From contig NZ_KE383866.1 of assembly GCF_000422505.1 (NCBI RefSeq), forward strand, positions 186,001 through 250,000: a DNA stretch of 64,000 bases, written 5' to 3'. Source of the stretch: Paenibacillus pinihumi DSM 23905 = JCM 16419. GTDB lineage: Bacteria; Bacillota; Bacilli; Paenibacillales; Paenibacillaceae. Made by a program: the position numbers and the translations under genes. This document shows, in pieces, positions 51,059 through 60,765 of this stretch. The number at the start of each line of letters is the position of its first letter. Positions within the stretch are counted from its first letter, which is position 1. The notes beneath the pieces are model-generated. The model saw nothing but the letters and a program-made list of their open reading frames with translations, did not search any database and was not told the origin of the DNA.

Positions 51059-51342
51059 GTTCGCATACAAATGGATGTTTATTACATGGATCATTGATAA
51101 AACTATCTTCAATAGGGTAAAGACTGTATTTGAAATGGTTCTGATCAGGGTGGAGAATTAGCTATGCTTCAAAACTGTATAATACAATCTTCGTTCATTC
51201 GATTGCTTTCATTGTGCCTCCTTATCCTCTAAAAGAATGGATTAATTTGTTGCATTTTGCCATTTAATTAGTAAATTATCACTACTTACACCAACACCTG
51301 GATGGTGTATAATTAAATCATTCTTAATTGGGAGGAATTATA

Positions 51343-51633
51343 ATGAATATCAAGAAATTGGCAACTGCAACACTGTTAGGAACAGCACTTATTTTCGGAA
51401 GCTTTAGTATCAGCACCGTCTCGGCAAATGCAGCCCAAGTGCAATCTATACCCTCAATTGTTTTAAAGGTTGGTCAGACCAAGAATGCTAATGCAATCGT
51501 GATTATGAACTACGATTCAGCAATCTCTTACTCATCCGGAGTCATCCGGGCTGTAAAGCCAGGCACAGCTCTTGTAAGAATTTACGAGAATAACAGGTGG
51601 GTTGATTATGAAATTATTGTGAGCCGGTTTTAA
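51343..51633 (+). CDS. Small secreted protein with BIG2-like motif
   Basis: The product is 96 aa from the ATG at 51343 (GGGAGG upstream), preceded by a TATAAT at 51307-51312. The signal peptide (MNIKKLATATLLGTALIFGS) ends near SANA. The ~65-residue mature part reads IPSIVLKVGQTKNANAIVI... and VKPGTALVRIYEN, which looks like one BIG2-type (bacterial immunoglobulin-like) fold, an extracellular beta-sandwich. The role is unknown. It has its own terminator at 51647-51677. Confidence 0.75.
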   Translation: MNIKKLATATLLGTALIFGSFSISTVSANAAQVQSIPSIVLKVGQTKNANAIVIMNYDSAISYSSGVIRAVKPGTALVRIYENNRWVDYEIIVSRF

Positions 51634-51646
51634 TTCTGATTTTCAT

Positions 51647-51677
51647 GCCTCCTCGTAGCTAGGAGGCTTTTATTTTT
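51647..51677 (+). terminator. Intrinsic terminator of the small secreted protein gene
   Basis: GCCTCCT-7 nt-AGGAGGC followed by TTTTATTTTTTT. Confidence 0.9.
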
Positions 51678-51894
51678 TTCTCTCTGCCTACTTATCAAGG
51701 GTTCTCCCTCGCCTTTAATCCAATGTTTATATTCTTCCATTTCCACCCGGAACTGCTTTTTCTCCACGCGAAAATCACTGATCATTTGGCAAGCGCATGA
51801 CGTTAGTTAGCACAGACCCTCCACATAAAAAGCAGCTTCGCTTAATAAGCATGCCATATTGCAACAGCCGAATCTTCATAGGCTAGCTTGTAAA
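51678..51894. other. Gap without a supported gene
   Basis: No gene, repeat or motif I can support lies between the secreted-protein terminator and the terminator of the NRPS gene. Confidence 0.4.
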
Positions 51895-51926
51895 AAGCAA
51901 AGAACACAGCCTGATGGCTGTGTTCT
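51895..51926 (-). terminator. Intrinsic terminator of the NRPS gene
   Basis: AGAACACAGCC-4 nt-GGCTGTGTTCT is a perfect 11-bp stem; on the minus strand it is followed by TTGCTTTTTA. Confidence 0.7.
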
Positions 51927-51978
51927 GCCTGCATTTTACAGTAGCCGGATGTGCGTATGCACCAGCTTGAATAATCAG

Positions 51979-54900
51979 TTAGCGCTTCTGTAAAACCTTC
52001 GGTCTCGGGAAATATCCGATCTTCACGGCATAATCAATCATTCTGCCCATCAGTTGCTTGTCTGGCTCCGCACATTGGATACCGGAGTGCTTCAGCGCCT
52101 CAGTTGTAGAGTCGCACCCGTAACGGTAGCGGGAATCCTTGGCCCCATCGCCCTCAAGCTGCGCAATTGCAAGCTGCACGCCTTCCTGATTTTTAGGAGC
52201 ATCCTTGTCAAACAGCCATTCCGTATATGCAGCAAGAGTCAGAGTCTCGATTTCATAGCCGCAGCTGCGGATAATGTCAATCCACTCCGAATAGACTACG
52301 GTCTTCGGATTGCAAATGTGGAACATCCGTCGGGCTGTTCCCGGCTGGATAGCCAGCTGTACGATCGACCCGGCCGCATAGTTAATCGGTGTAAAATCCA
52401 TTTCCCAGCTTACTTCTGGCGCTTTGCCAAGCAGCAGCATCGCTTTGAGCATCCGGTAGAACGAGTTGCTGTCGATATTTTTTTGGAACAAGCCGCTCTC
52501 CGAATGACAGGACAGGTTGCCGGCTCTATATATACTAATATCCAGTCCCTGTTCTCCGGCAGCAATAACAGCTTTCTCTGCTTCCATCTTACTTTGGGTA
52601 TACAGGTTCTCCACACGAAGATCCGGGGCAAGCATCTGCTGTTCTACAACAGTATCCCATTGTCCGCTCAAAGCCAGATCCTCCGGAATTCCGAGTGTGG
52701 AAATATGATGGAATCTCACCTTGCTGGTACATGCTCTGGCCAGCTCAATCAAGGACAAAGTACCGGCAATATTCGTTTTGGCAAATTGCTCTTCATCCCC
52801 GAAGTGCCGCACATCTGCTGCGCTGTGGATGATTGCATCCAGCGCTACAAGCAGCTTTTGCCGGTCTTCATCACGCAGGCCGAGCTGTGGCTTCTCCAGA
52901 TCGCCTTCTACCGCTACGACACGGCCTTCCATTTGTTCTGCGATTCCTGTACCAAAGAAAAATTCCATGCTGCTGCGGATTCGATTGATGCCCGATTCCA
53001 CTCCCGGACGAACCATACAGTATACGATAGCCTCGCTATTAATGAGCAATTCATGCAATAAGTAGCTGCCGAGGTAGCCTGTTGAACCTGTGAGCAGCAC
53101 CGCAGACGGGGCCACAGGAACCGCATCTTCATCATCTGCCGCCTGAATAACCGGATGCTCCAGGAGCGGGATAACCGGCCCCAAGAGTGCGGACATTCCT
53201 TCTGACTCCTGCTTCCCGGCTTGCAGCTCCTCGATGCGTGCTGCCACTGCGTCAACCGTACGGTACTGGAAGAAATCATTGATTTTCAGGTTTGGATAAT
53301 GTGGCTTCAAGATGACCAGAATTTGAATAATGGCTAGTGAATCGCCGCCTATGGCGAAGAAATCATCATGCCGGGATACCCGCTCCAGCTTCAAGGCCTG
53401 CTGCCACGAATGGGCAACCAGCTTCTCCACATCCGATGCAGGCGCTACAAATTCCTCATCCGTTAATTGCCCTTGATGCTCATAGGCCAGCAGCCGTTTC
53501 CGGTCAATCTTGCCCGTAGGCGAAGTCGGCATCTCATCCAACTGGACAATCCATTTCGGTACGAAGTACGAAGGCAGCTTGTCAGTGAGCATACGCTTGA
53601 TCTCAGAGGTTGACAGCGTGCTGCCGTCCTTGGACGTAAAATAACCGGCAAGCATGTTTTGGCCGTCCGCATCCTTCTTGGCCACAACTGCTGCATTTTG
53701 CACATTCGGAATTTTCGCAAAGCTGTCTTCGATTTCTCCGATTTCAATGCGGTGCCCGCGAATCTTGATCTGTGAATCTCTGCGTCCTACATACTCCACC
53801 GTACCGTCTGGAAGAAGCTTGGCAATATCGCCAGACTTATAAATTTGACCTTCGCCGAACGGATTCGCAATGAACGCTTCCGCCGTCTTCTCCGGCTGCT
53901 TCAGATACCCCTTCGCCAGCCCGACTGTGGCAATATACACTTCCCCATGCACATGCAGGGGACAAAGCTGGTTTTCCTCGTTCACAATATACACCTTATA
54001 GTTATGAATTGGCCGTCCGATCGGGACGTTCGTCAGACTATCCGGGATGTAGCCGGTAATTTTTTGCGTTGTTGTACATACGGTACATTCTGTCGGGCCG
54101 TACACGTTGACAATGTCAATGCCATCGCGGAATTTCCGCTGGAAAGCCCGTACCTGCTCCCCGTACAATGCCTCTCCGGCTACTGTAATGAGCTTGACCT
54201 TGGACAGTTTGCGATAGCCTTCATCAGACAGATAAGTTGATAGCTGATTGAAGAATACGGTCGGCAGGATTGTAATGATCGTCGTGCCGGTCCGCTGGAT
54301 CGCAGAGGCAAATTCCTCGACAGACACTCTCTCTTCAGGAGCAAGCAAGTACAGATGGGCGCCATAGAACAGAGCGCCAATTGTATCCCATACGGATGCA
54401 TCGAAGCTGTATGTGGCAAATTGCGTCAGCACATCCTCAGGTTCGATATGGCAGTCCGTACGCACTGTCTCCCCGAGATTGACGACACCTTCATGGGCAA
54501 TAAGCGCGCCCTTGGGCCTTCCGGTCGATCCCGAAGTATAGATGACATATGCCAAGTCACCGGACGCTACATGAACGCCAGCATTATCCTTGCCATCGAA
54601 AGCATCCATGATGCCTGCATCAACCGCAAAAATTTCCTTTACAGTGCCGACTTCCGCACACAACAGGTTCGCTTCATCCAGGTATTGCGACTTGGTCAGC
54701 ACGAATGCTGATTCCGTATCAGACAGAATGTAGCGATTGCGATCCTCGGGATGCTCCGGGTCTACGGGGACATAGACGCCCCCTGCCTTCAGAATTCCAA
54801 GCAGGCTGACAACCAGCTCCAGACTGCGCTCCATGAACAACGTAACAAATCCGCCCTTTGTCAGACCCTTGTCCAGAAGCAGTCCGGCCGTCTGATTCGC

Positions 54901-55674
54901 CCGCTCATTCAGCTCGCGGTATGTCAGTTCTCCGTGAATGGATGATAATGCTGTGCGGTCTGGAAATTGTGCTGCTGCCTGCTCGAACATGCCATGAATC
55001 GTCTGGTTTTTGTCATATGGCCAGGCCGTATCATTCATTCGGTTGTATACCGCCTGATCTTCTTCGGTCAAAATGTTGACCGCCGCAATAAGACCTGTCT
55101 TATCAGTAAGTGCCCCATCCAGCAGCTTCAAATAATACTCCATATAACGGCGAATCGTCGCTTCGGTCAGAACAGAGCGGTCATAATCGACCTTGATTCG
55201 CCACCTTCCCTGATCCTCAAGCAGCTGCCAGTTCAGCAGCTCACGGTCTGCCTGAATCGGATAGCCGATTGAAAAACGGGTATCAAATTCAGGTTCAGCA
55301 GACGGTCTGGATGATGACAAATATTGCGTTAAATTGTGCATGAGACGCTCAAACGTACGGTTCTCTTCATCAAAATTGAGCAGAACAGGAAATCCCCTGT
55401 CCTCATCAGAAGCCCATCCTGCCATAATATCCTTTTCTCCAGACAGGCGGTAAAGCAATGCAAAATAGATGGCTCCAAGTGCAGTGGTCGTTTTCTCCTG
55501 ATTGTTGAACGCTGCCGCCAGACGCTCATTAAGTGTCTGGCTCAGGGGCAGCTCGGCTGACGAGAAAGAATAAGTGCGACTGTGACGTGAAAAATCGAGC
55601 GGTATGAATAGCAAAGAGCTCTCCGGTGTGAAAGAATTGGCGCTTGGAATCATTTCCGTCATAATAAGATACAT
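51979..55674 (-). CDS. Single-module NRPS: half condensation domain, A, PCP, thioester reductase
   Basis: The product is 1231 aa. Residues 1-205 resemble the C-terminal half of a condensation domain (IGYPIQADRELLNWQLLEDQ, KVDYDRSVLTEATIRRYMEY) with no HHxxxDG motif, so it cannot condense by itself. The A domain spans about 225-735: A3 YVIYTSGSTGRPKG (376-389), A5 NVYGPTEC (523-530), A8 region GRRDSQIKIRGHRIEIGEIE (630-649), A10 PTGKIDRKRLL (719-729). The PCP (FFAIGGDSL) has Ser779 for phosphopantetheine. The terminal reductase starts VLLTGSTGYLGSYLL and has YTQSKME (Tyr1025, Lys1029) for NADPH-dependent release as aldehyde or alcohol. By eye the A pocket reads Asp-Ala-Trp-Thr-Thr-Ala-Val-Val-Cys-Lys, close to Phe-type pockets. 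It lies directly downstream of a chemoreceptor gene and probably has its own or a shared promoter. Confidence 0.85.
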   Translation of the reverse strand: MYLIMTEMIPSANSFTPESSLLFIPLDFSRHSRTYSFSSAELPLSQTLNERLAAAFNNQEKTTTALGAIYFALLYRLSGEKDIMAGWASDEDRGFPVLLNFDEENRTFERLMHNLTQYLSSSRPSAEPEFDTRFSIGYPIQADRELLNWQLLEDQGRWRIKVDYDRSVLTEATIRRYMEYYLKLLDGALTDKTGLIAAVNILTEEDQAVYNRMNDTAWPYDKNQTIHGMFEQAAAQFPDRTALSSIHGELTYRELNERANQTAGLLLDKGLTKGGFVTLFMERSLELVVSLLGILKAGGVYVPVDPEHPEDRNRYILSDTESAFVLTKSQYLDEANLLCAEVGTVKEIFAVDAGIMDAFDGKDNAGVHVASGDLAYVIYTSGSTGRPKGALIAHEGVVNLGETVRTDCHIEPEDVLTQFATYSFDASVWDTIGALFYGAHLYLLAPEERVSVEEFASAIQRTGTTIITILPTVFFNQLSTYLSDEGYRKLSKVKLITVAGEALYGEQVRAFQRKFRDGIDIVNVYGPTECTVCTTTQKITGYIPDSLTNVPIGRPIHNYKVYIVNEENQLCPLHVHGEVYIATVGLAKGYLKQPEKTAEAFIANPFGEGQIYKSGDIAKLLPDGTVEYVGRRDSQIKIRGHRIEIGEIEDSFAKIPNVQNAAVVAKKDADGQNMLAGYFTSKDGSTLSTSEIKRMLTDKLPSYFVPKWIVQLDEMPTSPTGKIDRKRLLAYEHQGQLTDEEFVAPASDVEKLVAHSWQQALKLERVSRHDDFFAIGGDSLAIIQILVILKPHYPNLKINDFFQYRTVDAVAARIEELQAGKQESEGMSALLGPVIPLLEHPVIQAADDEDAVPVAPSAVLLTGSTGYLGSYLLHELLINSEAIVYCMVRPGVESGINRIRSSMEFFFGTGIAEQMEGRVVAVEGDLEKPQLGLRDEDRQKLLVALDAIIHSAADVRHFGDEEQFAKTNIAGTLSLIELARACTSKVRFHHISTLGIPEDLALSGQWDTVVEQQMLAPDLRVENLYTQSKMEAEKAVIAAGEQGLDISIYRAGNLSCHSESGLFQKNIDSNSFYRMLKAMLLLGKAPEVSWEMDFTPINYAAGSIVQLAIQPGTARRMFHICNPKTVVYSEWIDIIRSCGYEIETLTLAAYTEWLFDKDAPKNQEGVQLAIAQLEGDGAKDSRYRYGCDSTTEALKHSGIQCAEPDKQLMGRMIDYAVKIGYFPRPKVLQKR

Positions 55675-55760
55675 CCCCCTCGCAGGAATTCCCCCCGCAT
55701 CAACAGATGCGAAGAATCGTTTTGGTCATGCGTTTGAACTGGCCTTTACCCGGGCCAGTA

Positions 55761-57524
55761 TTACTCTTTCGGGCGTACCTGGAACTGATTTAACAGCTTT
55801 TGCAGCTCCTCGGACAATGAAGCAAGGTCTGTGGACGAATTCAGAATGACATTCACCGTTTCCTTTTGCTCCTGGACAGATTCTGAAATTTTGGTGCTGT
55901 TCACTGCTGTAACGCCTACCGATTGGGACAAATTCTCCGACGTAGCCGTCAGCTCTTCGGTACCGGCCGACAATTCCTCAGTCGAGCTCGATACTTCTTG
56001 AATCTGATTGGTCACATTCTGGGTCGCCTGCAAAATCTCGCTGAGCAACTGGCCTGTCGCATCCGAAATTGCCATTCCCTGCTGTACCTCATTGGTTCCC
56101 TGCTCCAGCGAGCGGACGGCAACTTGAATTTCATTCTGAATCTCCTTGATCAGCTCGGAGATTTGGCCAACCGACCGTTCCGACTGCTCAGCCAGCTTAC
56201 GGACTTCGTCAGCAACAACTGCAAAGCCTTTGCCGTGCTCCCCGACTCTTGCAGCCTCGATAGCTGCATTGAGTGCAAGCAGATTCGTCTGGCTGGAAAT
56301 CCCTTTAATCATAGAAACAATATCCTCAATTTCCTGGGAACGGCTGTCGAGTGTTTTCATTGCTGTAGCTGATTCCGCAACGAGATGTTGAATCTGCTCC
56401 ATCTGATTGATGACCTGCTTGACAATCGTATTCCCTTCAATTGATTTTTGTTCCATATCAAAGGCTTCTTCCGCCACTTTGGAGGAATTGTCCGCAATCG
56501 TTTGGATGACAATCGAAAGCTCTCCCATCGCTCTCGCGCTGTCAGCAGATGCCTGCTCCTGATCGGCGATCCCATTTGTAATCTCCTGGATGCTTGCAGT
56601 GATCAGGTTCGTATTTTTACTGTTTTGCTCGGAAATCTCATGCAGATTTCTGGCAGAATTATTAACGGCATGGGAGGTATGTTGCACCTGTACCAAGGCA
56701 TCATTAATCCGAGCCACCATTTCATTGAAACGCTGGTTGACGATCCCCAGATCATCACTTCCGGTCTTCAGCTTGACATTCAGATTGCCTTTGCTGACCT
56801 CGCCAATACCCCGTACCAATTCCTTGATCGGATTCAGTGTCAGACGGGTAAAGAAGTATTGAATGACGAAAATCACAAGCAGGAAGATGAACATAATCGT
56901 GATCCCGTTGACAAGCAGCTTCTTCAAGCCGGCTGGCACGGCACTGGCATCTACGTCAGCAGAAAAGAATGCGAAAACTTGGCCTTGTTCGTCGAAGATG
57001 GGATACAGAATTGAAGTCCAGGTTCCGAAGTCATCGCTATAGAAGCTCGAAAAAGTTGGCTGACCGGTCTTCTTCATTTCAGCCACGCCTTTTGCCATAG
57101 CCTCCGGCTGCTCGTACAAATCCCCAATGTTGATATTTTCGGCGGAGAAAGCCTCAACAAGATTGGTTGGCATTGCGACCAGAGAGGTCTCGTTACCGGC
57201 ATCCCCTGACAGCTCCGTACCGAATATGTATGCTTGTGCAATGTTGGGATTATATTTATGAATGAGATCAAACTTCTCTTGGAGCAAGGTTTGAGCCACC
57301 CCGCCATAGCTATTTTGACTCACAGCCTCAGCAACAAGCTTGGGATCAATCTCTTTGAACCACTCCTGGGTAACAATTGTAATTTGACCTCGCAACTGAT
57401 CAACCAAAATGTTTTTCTGAATGATATAACTGGTCGTAATCAGAATCGTACCGATAAGCAGAATGTTAATGCATGCAAGTAAAAGTGTTTTTGTGAAAAA
57501 AGACATTCGTTTGAATAACTGCAT
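55761..57524 (-). CDS. Methyl-accepting chemotaxis protein
   Basis: The product is 587 aa. Two membrane helices (about 14-36 and 205-228) enclose an extracellular Cache-type sensor domain of ~170 residues. HAMP (about 228-282) and the long signalling coiled coil follow, with the conserved hairpin tip as [20 protein letters not shown] ([20 protein letters not shown] next). Gln/Glu pairs for methylation are present. The gene (GAGGAGCG upstream) has a TTGACA-16-TATACA promoter at 57545-57572. A weak hairpin (55738-55759) overlaps its end; transcription may continue into the NRPS. Confidence 0.9.
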   Translation of the reverse strand: MQLFKRMSFFTKTLLLACINILLIGTILITTSYIIQKNILVDQLRGQITIVTQEWFKEIDPKLVAEAVSQNSYGGVAQTLLQEKFDLIHKYNPNIAQAYIFGTELSGDAGNETSLVAMPTNLVEAFSAENINIGDLYEQPEAMAKGVAEMKKTGQPTFSSFYSDDFGTWTSILYPIFDEQGQVFAFFSADVDASAVPAGLKKLLVNGITIMFIFLLVIFVIQYFFTRLTLNPIKELVRGIGEVSKGNLNVKLKTGSDDLGIVNQRFNEMVARINDALVQVQHTSHAVNNSARNLHEISEQNSKNTNLITASIQEITNGIADQEQASADSARAMGELSIVIQTIADNSSKVAEEAFDMEQKSIEGNTIVKQVINQMEQIQHLVAESATAMKTLDSRSQEIEDIVSMIKGISSQTNLLALNAAIEAARVGEHGKGFAVVADEVRKLAEQSERSVGQISELIKEIQNEIQVAVRSLEQGTNEVQQGMAISDATGQLLSEILQATQNVTNQIQEVSSSTEELSAGTEELTATSENLSQSVGVTAVNSTKISESVQEQKETVNVILNSSTDLASLSEELQKLLNQFQVRPKE

Positions 57525-57544
57525 TTTTTGACGCTCCTCGTTTC

Positions 57545-57572
57545 TGTATAGTTATGAAGGCTAGTCTGTCAA
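57545..57572 (-). promoter_or_regulatory. Sigma-A promoter of the chemoreceptor gene
   Basis: On the minus strand TTGACA (57572-57567) and TATACA (57550-57545) are 16 nt apart, 20 nt before the start codon. Confidence 0.6.
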
Positions 57573-57625
57573 CTGGTTTTTGTATCCACTCCTTTTTGAC
57601 AGGCAAAGCATAGCTGCAGACAGAT

Positions 57626-57640
57626 TGAGAATCATTCTTA
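57626..57640. promoter_or_regulatory. Fur-like box upstream of the chemoreceptor/NRPS genes
   Basis: TGAGAATCATTCTTA matches 11 of 14 positions of the 7-1-7 Fur consensus. It lies about 54 nt upstream of the predicted -35, so a repressor role is uncertain. Confidence 0.3.
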
Positions 57641-58095
57641 CCAGTACCGCTATACTGCCATAATTCGACATATACTATATTCTATTATCGTATTTTCGTA
57701 TGAAATAATGAATAGTTTTTCAGAAAAAACAAGGTAAAATTTACTATCAACTTAAAATTAACTTAAAGTTTTTTCAACGTAATAGGCATATAGACCTAAT
57801 CCTGTAGTCACTCAAATCCTAAAGATTCATTAAATTTCCATCCCTGTGGAATAGATGAAATTCCTAATAGTGATTAAATAACCAAATATATATAATTTTA
57901 TTTTGTATATTTTATCCATTTAATTTAATCGTTCCAGATCCGCATGAGTGATCTTTCAGATTTAACTGTAAAATTTATGCATAAAATGGAAGTGCAGGAG
58001 CCCTGCTTTGCCTTCAAATTAAATGCCCACAAAAAGTAAAAAAACAGCCACTCGGCTGCTTGGAAATAGGTTGGCTTAAATCACGATGATTAGGA
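57641..58095. other. AT-rich gap without a supported gene
   Basis: Very AT-rich. It contains the terminator-like stem at 58038-58060 but no frame with a ribosome site. I see nothing else in it. Confidence 0.4.
58038..58060 (-). terminator. Short terminator-like hairpin
   Basis: On the minus strand CAGCC-4 nt-GGCTG is followed by seven T. No gene directly upstream on that strand needs it, so it may be a leftover of a lost gene. Confidence 0.45.
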
Positions 58096-58308
58096 ATGGA
58101 ACATCAAGGAAAAGGGATTGCCCAAAAAGTCTTTGCAATAATTGAACAGATATATAATGATGCGCGGTCATGGGAGCTGGACACAATATTGCAAGAGGAA
58201 GGGAACTGCTATTTGTATGAAAAGTTGGGTTATCATAAAACGGGCGTTACCGAAATAATAAATGACAAAATGACGATCGTATTTTATGAGAAAAAGCGGT
58301 TTGAATAA
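58096..58308 (+). pseudogene. C-terminal fragment of a GNAT acetyltransferase
   Basis: The 70-codon frame reads HQGKGIAQKVFAIIEQIYND, the acetyl-CoA loop of GNAT enzymes, and ends NCYLYEKLGYHKTG... but lacks the whole N-terminal half (normally ~80 residues). The frame runs into a stop a few codons upstream, with no ribosome site at the ATG (58096). It is a truncated remnant and unlikely to be active. Confidence 0.65.
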
Positions 58309-58326
58309 TGTTGCCCTATTAATCAC

Positions 58327-58364
58327 AATAAAGCTAACCCCCTCTGCAGGTGGTTAGCTTTATT
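58327..58364. terminator. Bidirectional terminator after the SDR gene
   Basis: A perfect 13-bp stem (AATAAAGCTAACC and its complement) between the GNAT fragment and the SDR gene. Confidence 0.8.
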
Positions 58365-58381
58365 AAATTCGGCAGCTTCCA

Positions 58382-59281
58382 TCAAGTCACAACCGATCCG
58401 CCATTCACAAACAAAACCTGGCCGGAGATGTAGGAAGAGTCGTCTGAGGCCAGCATGACATAGACAGGGGCCAGCTCGAACGGCTGCCCGGGACGCCTCA
58501 TCGGAACTTCCGTTCCGAAGGTCTTCACCTCTTCGGCCGTGAACGCTGACGGAATGAGCGGTGTCCAGATTGGACCGGGAGCAACTGCATTGACCCGGAT
58601 TTTTTGTTCAGACAGCGATAAAGACAAAGAACGGGTAAAAGAGACAATCGCCCCTTTTGTAGCCGTGTAATCAATCATGTTTGCCATACCCGAAAATGCG
58701 GTATCCGAGCTCGTATTAATAATGGTGCTTCCTGCCGGAAGATGGGGCAGTGCTGCCTTGGTCATCAAGAAGAATGAAATAATATTCGTTTGAAAGACAT
58801 TTATAAGCTGCTCTTGCGTAATGTCCAGAATGCTGGGCTGATGAAATTGCACGCCGTGATTATTGACTAAGATATTCAGCCCGCCGAAACTTTTGATTGC
58901 TGCTTCTACTACATATTGGCATGCCTCTTCCTGTCTCAAGTCTGCGGCGATCGTCAGGCAGGTGCGTCCCAGCTGGTTAATGATGTATCTGGTATCCGCT
59001 GCATCCTGATGTTCATCCAGATATGGAATCACCAGATCAGCACCTTCCTTGGCAAAAGCGATAGCGACCGCTCTGCCTATTCCGCTGTCGCCTCCAGTGA
59101 TAATCGCGACCTTTCCCTGCAGCTTGCCACTGCCCGTATAGGCAGGGTTATCAGAAATCGGCCGCGGATTCATGACATACTCAAAACCCGGCTGCCGATC
59201 CTGGTGCTGCTGAGGAAAAACTACCGGAACCTGCGTACAGTGCTGCTCCCAGCCGATATAAGGATAAACCGGGAAAATCAA
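58382..59281 (-). CDS. Short-chain dehydrogenase/reductase, GSP39/YhdF-like
   Basis: The product is 299 aa. The first 50 residues (PVVFPQQHQDRQPGFEYVMN) form an extension typical of the general stress protein 39 subgroup. The Rossmann loop is ITGGDSGIGRAVAIAFAKEG, NNHGVQF replaces NNAG, and DYTATKGAIVSFTRSL has the catalytic YxxxK. NINxP-like AVAPGPIWTPL completes the pattern. Members are NAD(P)-dependent stress-induced oxidoreductases with unknown natural substrate. It is a single gene. Confidence 0.9.
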   Translation of the reverse strand: MIFPVYPYIGWEQHCTQVPVVFPQQHQDRQPGFEYVMNPRPISDNPAYTGSGKLQGKVAIITGGDSGIGRAVAIAFAKEGADLVIPYLDEHQDAADTRYIINQLGRTCLTIAADLRQEEACQYVVEAAIKSFGGLNILVNNHGVQFHQPSILDITQEQLINVFQTNIISFFLMTKAALPHLPAGSTIINTSSDTAFSGMANMIDYTATKGAIVSFTRSLSLSLSEQKIRVNAVAPGPIWTPLIPSAFTAEEVKTFGTEVPMRRPGQPFELAPVYVMLASDDSSYISGQVLFVNGGSVVT

Positions 59282-59352
59282 ATGGCTTCCCTCCTCTCGG
59301 ATGCAATTTCATCATTTATTGTATTGAAAGGGGAGGGAGAATATGAGATTAA

Positions 59353-60753
59353 TTATTGCAGTTTCATACGAATGACTTCTAGCAGGTCACTTTTTAGCTT
59401 TTTTGTTATACTTTCTTGAAAAACCTTATCACCAATTTGAGCCATTTTTTGAGCTAGATCTCCGGTCATATTTTCCAACATTATTCTTTCATGTTTGGAA
59501 TGTTGAAGGTTACCTTTGCTTGTATGCGTAGCATAGGTTTGGGAATCCATATTCCAAGGCTTATGGTTCCCTAAGTGTGCAACAACCTGCTTAATTTGTA
59601 AACCAGCCCAGTCGAAATCACCAGAATAATGGATAATGCACTCAGGATTTGTTTCAATTGATCGTGCAATAAATAATTTAAGCGCACTCCGCGGCTGACC
59701 AGCAGTACATAAAAGGGCAGGGAAATCACTTGGTAACTGTTCAAATGATAATCCATTTCGACCCAGAAAATATAAAAGTTCATCGACTAAAAATGAGAAG
59801 ACTTTTGGATTTTCTACAATATACAAGGACTGATACTCGGGCCATTCTGTATAGGATTCCAGTTCATTTAAACTTACTGTTCGGGAGTAGCATCCATAAA
59901 TAAAGCCGCCAGCAAATACATAGGCAAAGGAGCTCAAGTCATCATCCCAAACACCAAAGTTTCTGTAAATTTGTCTTCTTCTCATGAATTCAGGACCAAT
60001 TAATTTTTCACTCTTTGTTATGATGTCATGATTTACTTGATGATTGTAAATATCATGTAAAGCGTACCATAATAGTCTGCCAACTGGATTCTTCCAGTCA
60101 AAGGCATGTGGGTTTCGAGTAATATAATCTGCAAAAATAGACAGTTCAATTTTAGACGTACTGCTTCCGATTGTTTCTAGGATCTCTTCTTTATTAAAAA
60201 ACAACTCCCACAATGCTCTAGCACAAGAATAAAGCTCTTCCTCCCCTCCACCTTTGTAAATGACACTTTTCAAAACTCGATAACCCTCAGCCTTCCCCTG
60301 CTCTAATCGTTCAAACCAGTTAAATAATTGTCCTACATACGGCTCTGTATACAGATCAGTACCATACTCCTGTTTGAATCGTGTATTTACTCTTTTGAAT
60401 ATATTTAACCATACCTCTTCCTTTAATTGCTTTTCCTCTGCCTTCGTTAATAGTTGTTTGCCGTATAAAAGTTCGTATAACTCAGGGATATCCAATTGAT
60501 ATCCGTGTTTTAGCTCTTCTTCAAATGCTTTTAAATGAACTTCAAGGATATCACCAGGATGTATTAATCGCCTTAACTGACTCCCAAAATAACTTTGCAT
60601 TCTCTCTGCTTCTGCTAATGATTGGACTTTAAATTTAGCGAAGCCTCTGACTCCATTTTGACCTTTATACTTTTTAAAAGTCATACTTAACAAATTGGAA
60701 AAAAGCGAGTCACTATAATATCGCCTGGCTTCAACTCGGGCATTCGTTTCCAT
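59353..60753 (-). CDS. jetD: Wadjet type II JetD-like nuclease subunit
   Basis: The product is 466 aa. It matches the TIGR02679 (DUF2399-containing) proteins that form the D subunit of Wadjet type II. The C-terminal toprim-like region has IIHYSGDFDWAGLQIKQV, where GDFDWxG is the acidic DxD motif of the topoisomerase VI A-like nuclease. A preceding FPALLCTAGQPRSALKLFI is typical. JetD is the endonuclease that cuts small circular DNA brought in by the JetABC SMC complex. The start lies 12 nt after the JetC stop, so the genes are one operon. AT content is visibly higher than in the metabolic cluster. Confidence 0.85.
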   Translation of the reverse strand: METNARVEARRYYSDSLFSNLLSMTFKKYKGQNGVRGFAKFKVQSLAEAERMQSYFGSQLRRLIHPGDILEVHLKAFEEELKHGYQLDIPELYELLYGKQLLTKAEEKQLKEEVWLNIFKRVNTRFKQEYGTDLYTEPYVGQLFNWFERLEQGKAEGYRVLKSVIYKGGGEEELYSCARALWELFFNKEEILETIGSSTSKIELSIFADYITRNPHAFDWKNPVGRLLWYALHDIYNHQVNHDIITKSEKLIGPEFMRRRQIYRNFGVWDDDLSSFAYVFAGGFIYGCYSRTVSLNELESYTEWPEYQSLYIVENPKVFSFLVDELLYFLGRNGLSFEQLPSDFPALLCTAGQPRSALKLFIARSIETNPECIIHYSGDFDWAGLQIKQVVAHLGNHKPWNMDSQTYATHTSKGNLQHSKHERIMLENMTGDLAQKMAQIGDKVFQESITKKLKSDLLEVIRMKLQ

Positions 60754-60765
60754 GGTTATACCTCA

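Noticed and set aside
52054-53061. 335-codon plus-strand frame inside the NRPS
   Set aside because: It is the antisense of the reductase domain with no ribosome site; the NRPS motifs are uninterrupted.
51979-55674. NRPS as alpha-aminoadipate reductase (Lys2)
   Set aside because: Domain order A-PCP-R fits, but the half C domain and an aromatic-type pocket do not; bacteria of this kind use the DAP pathway for lysine.
58038-58060. Small RNA gene
   Set aside because: Only a short stem and T-run are visible; no promoter or conserved structure supports an RNA gene.
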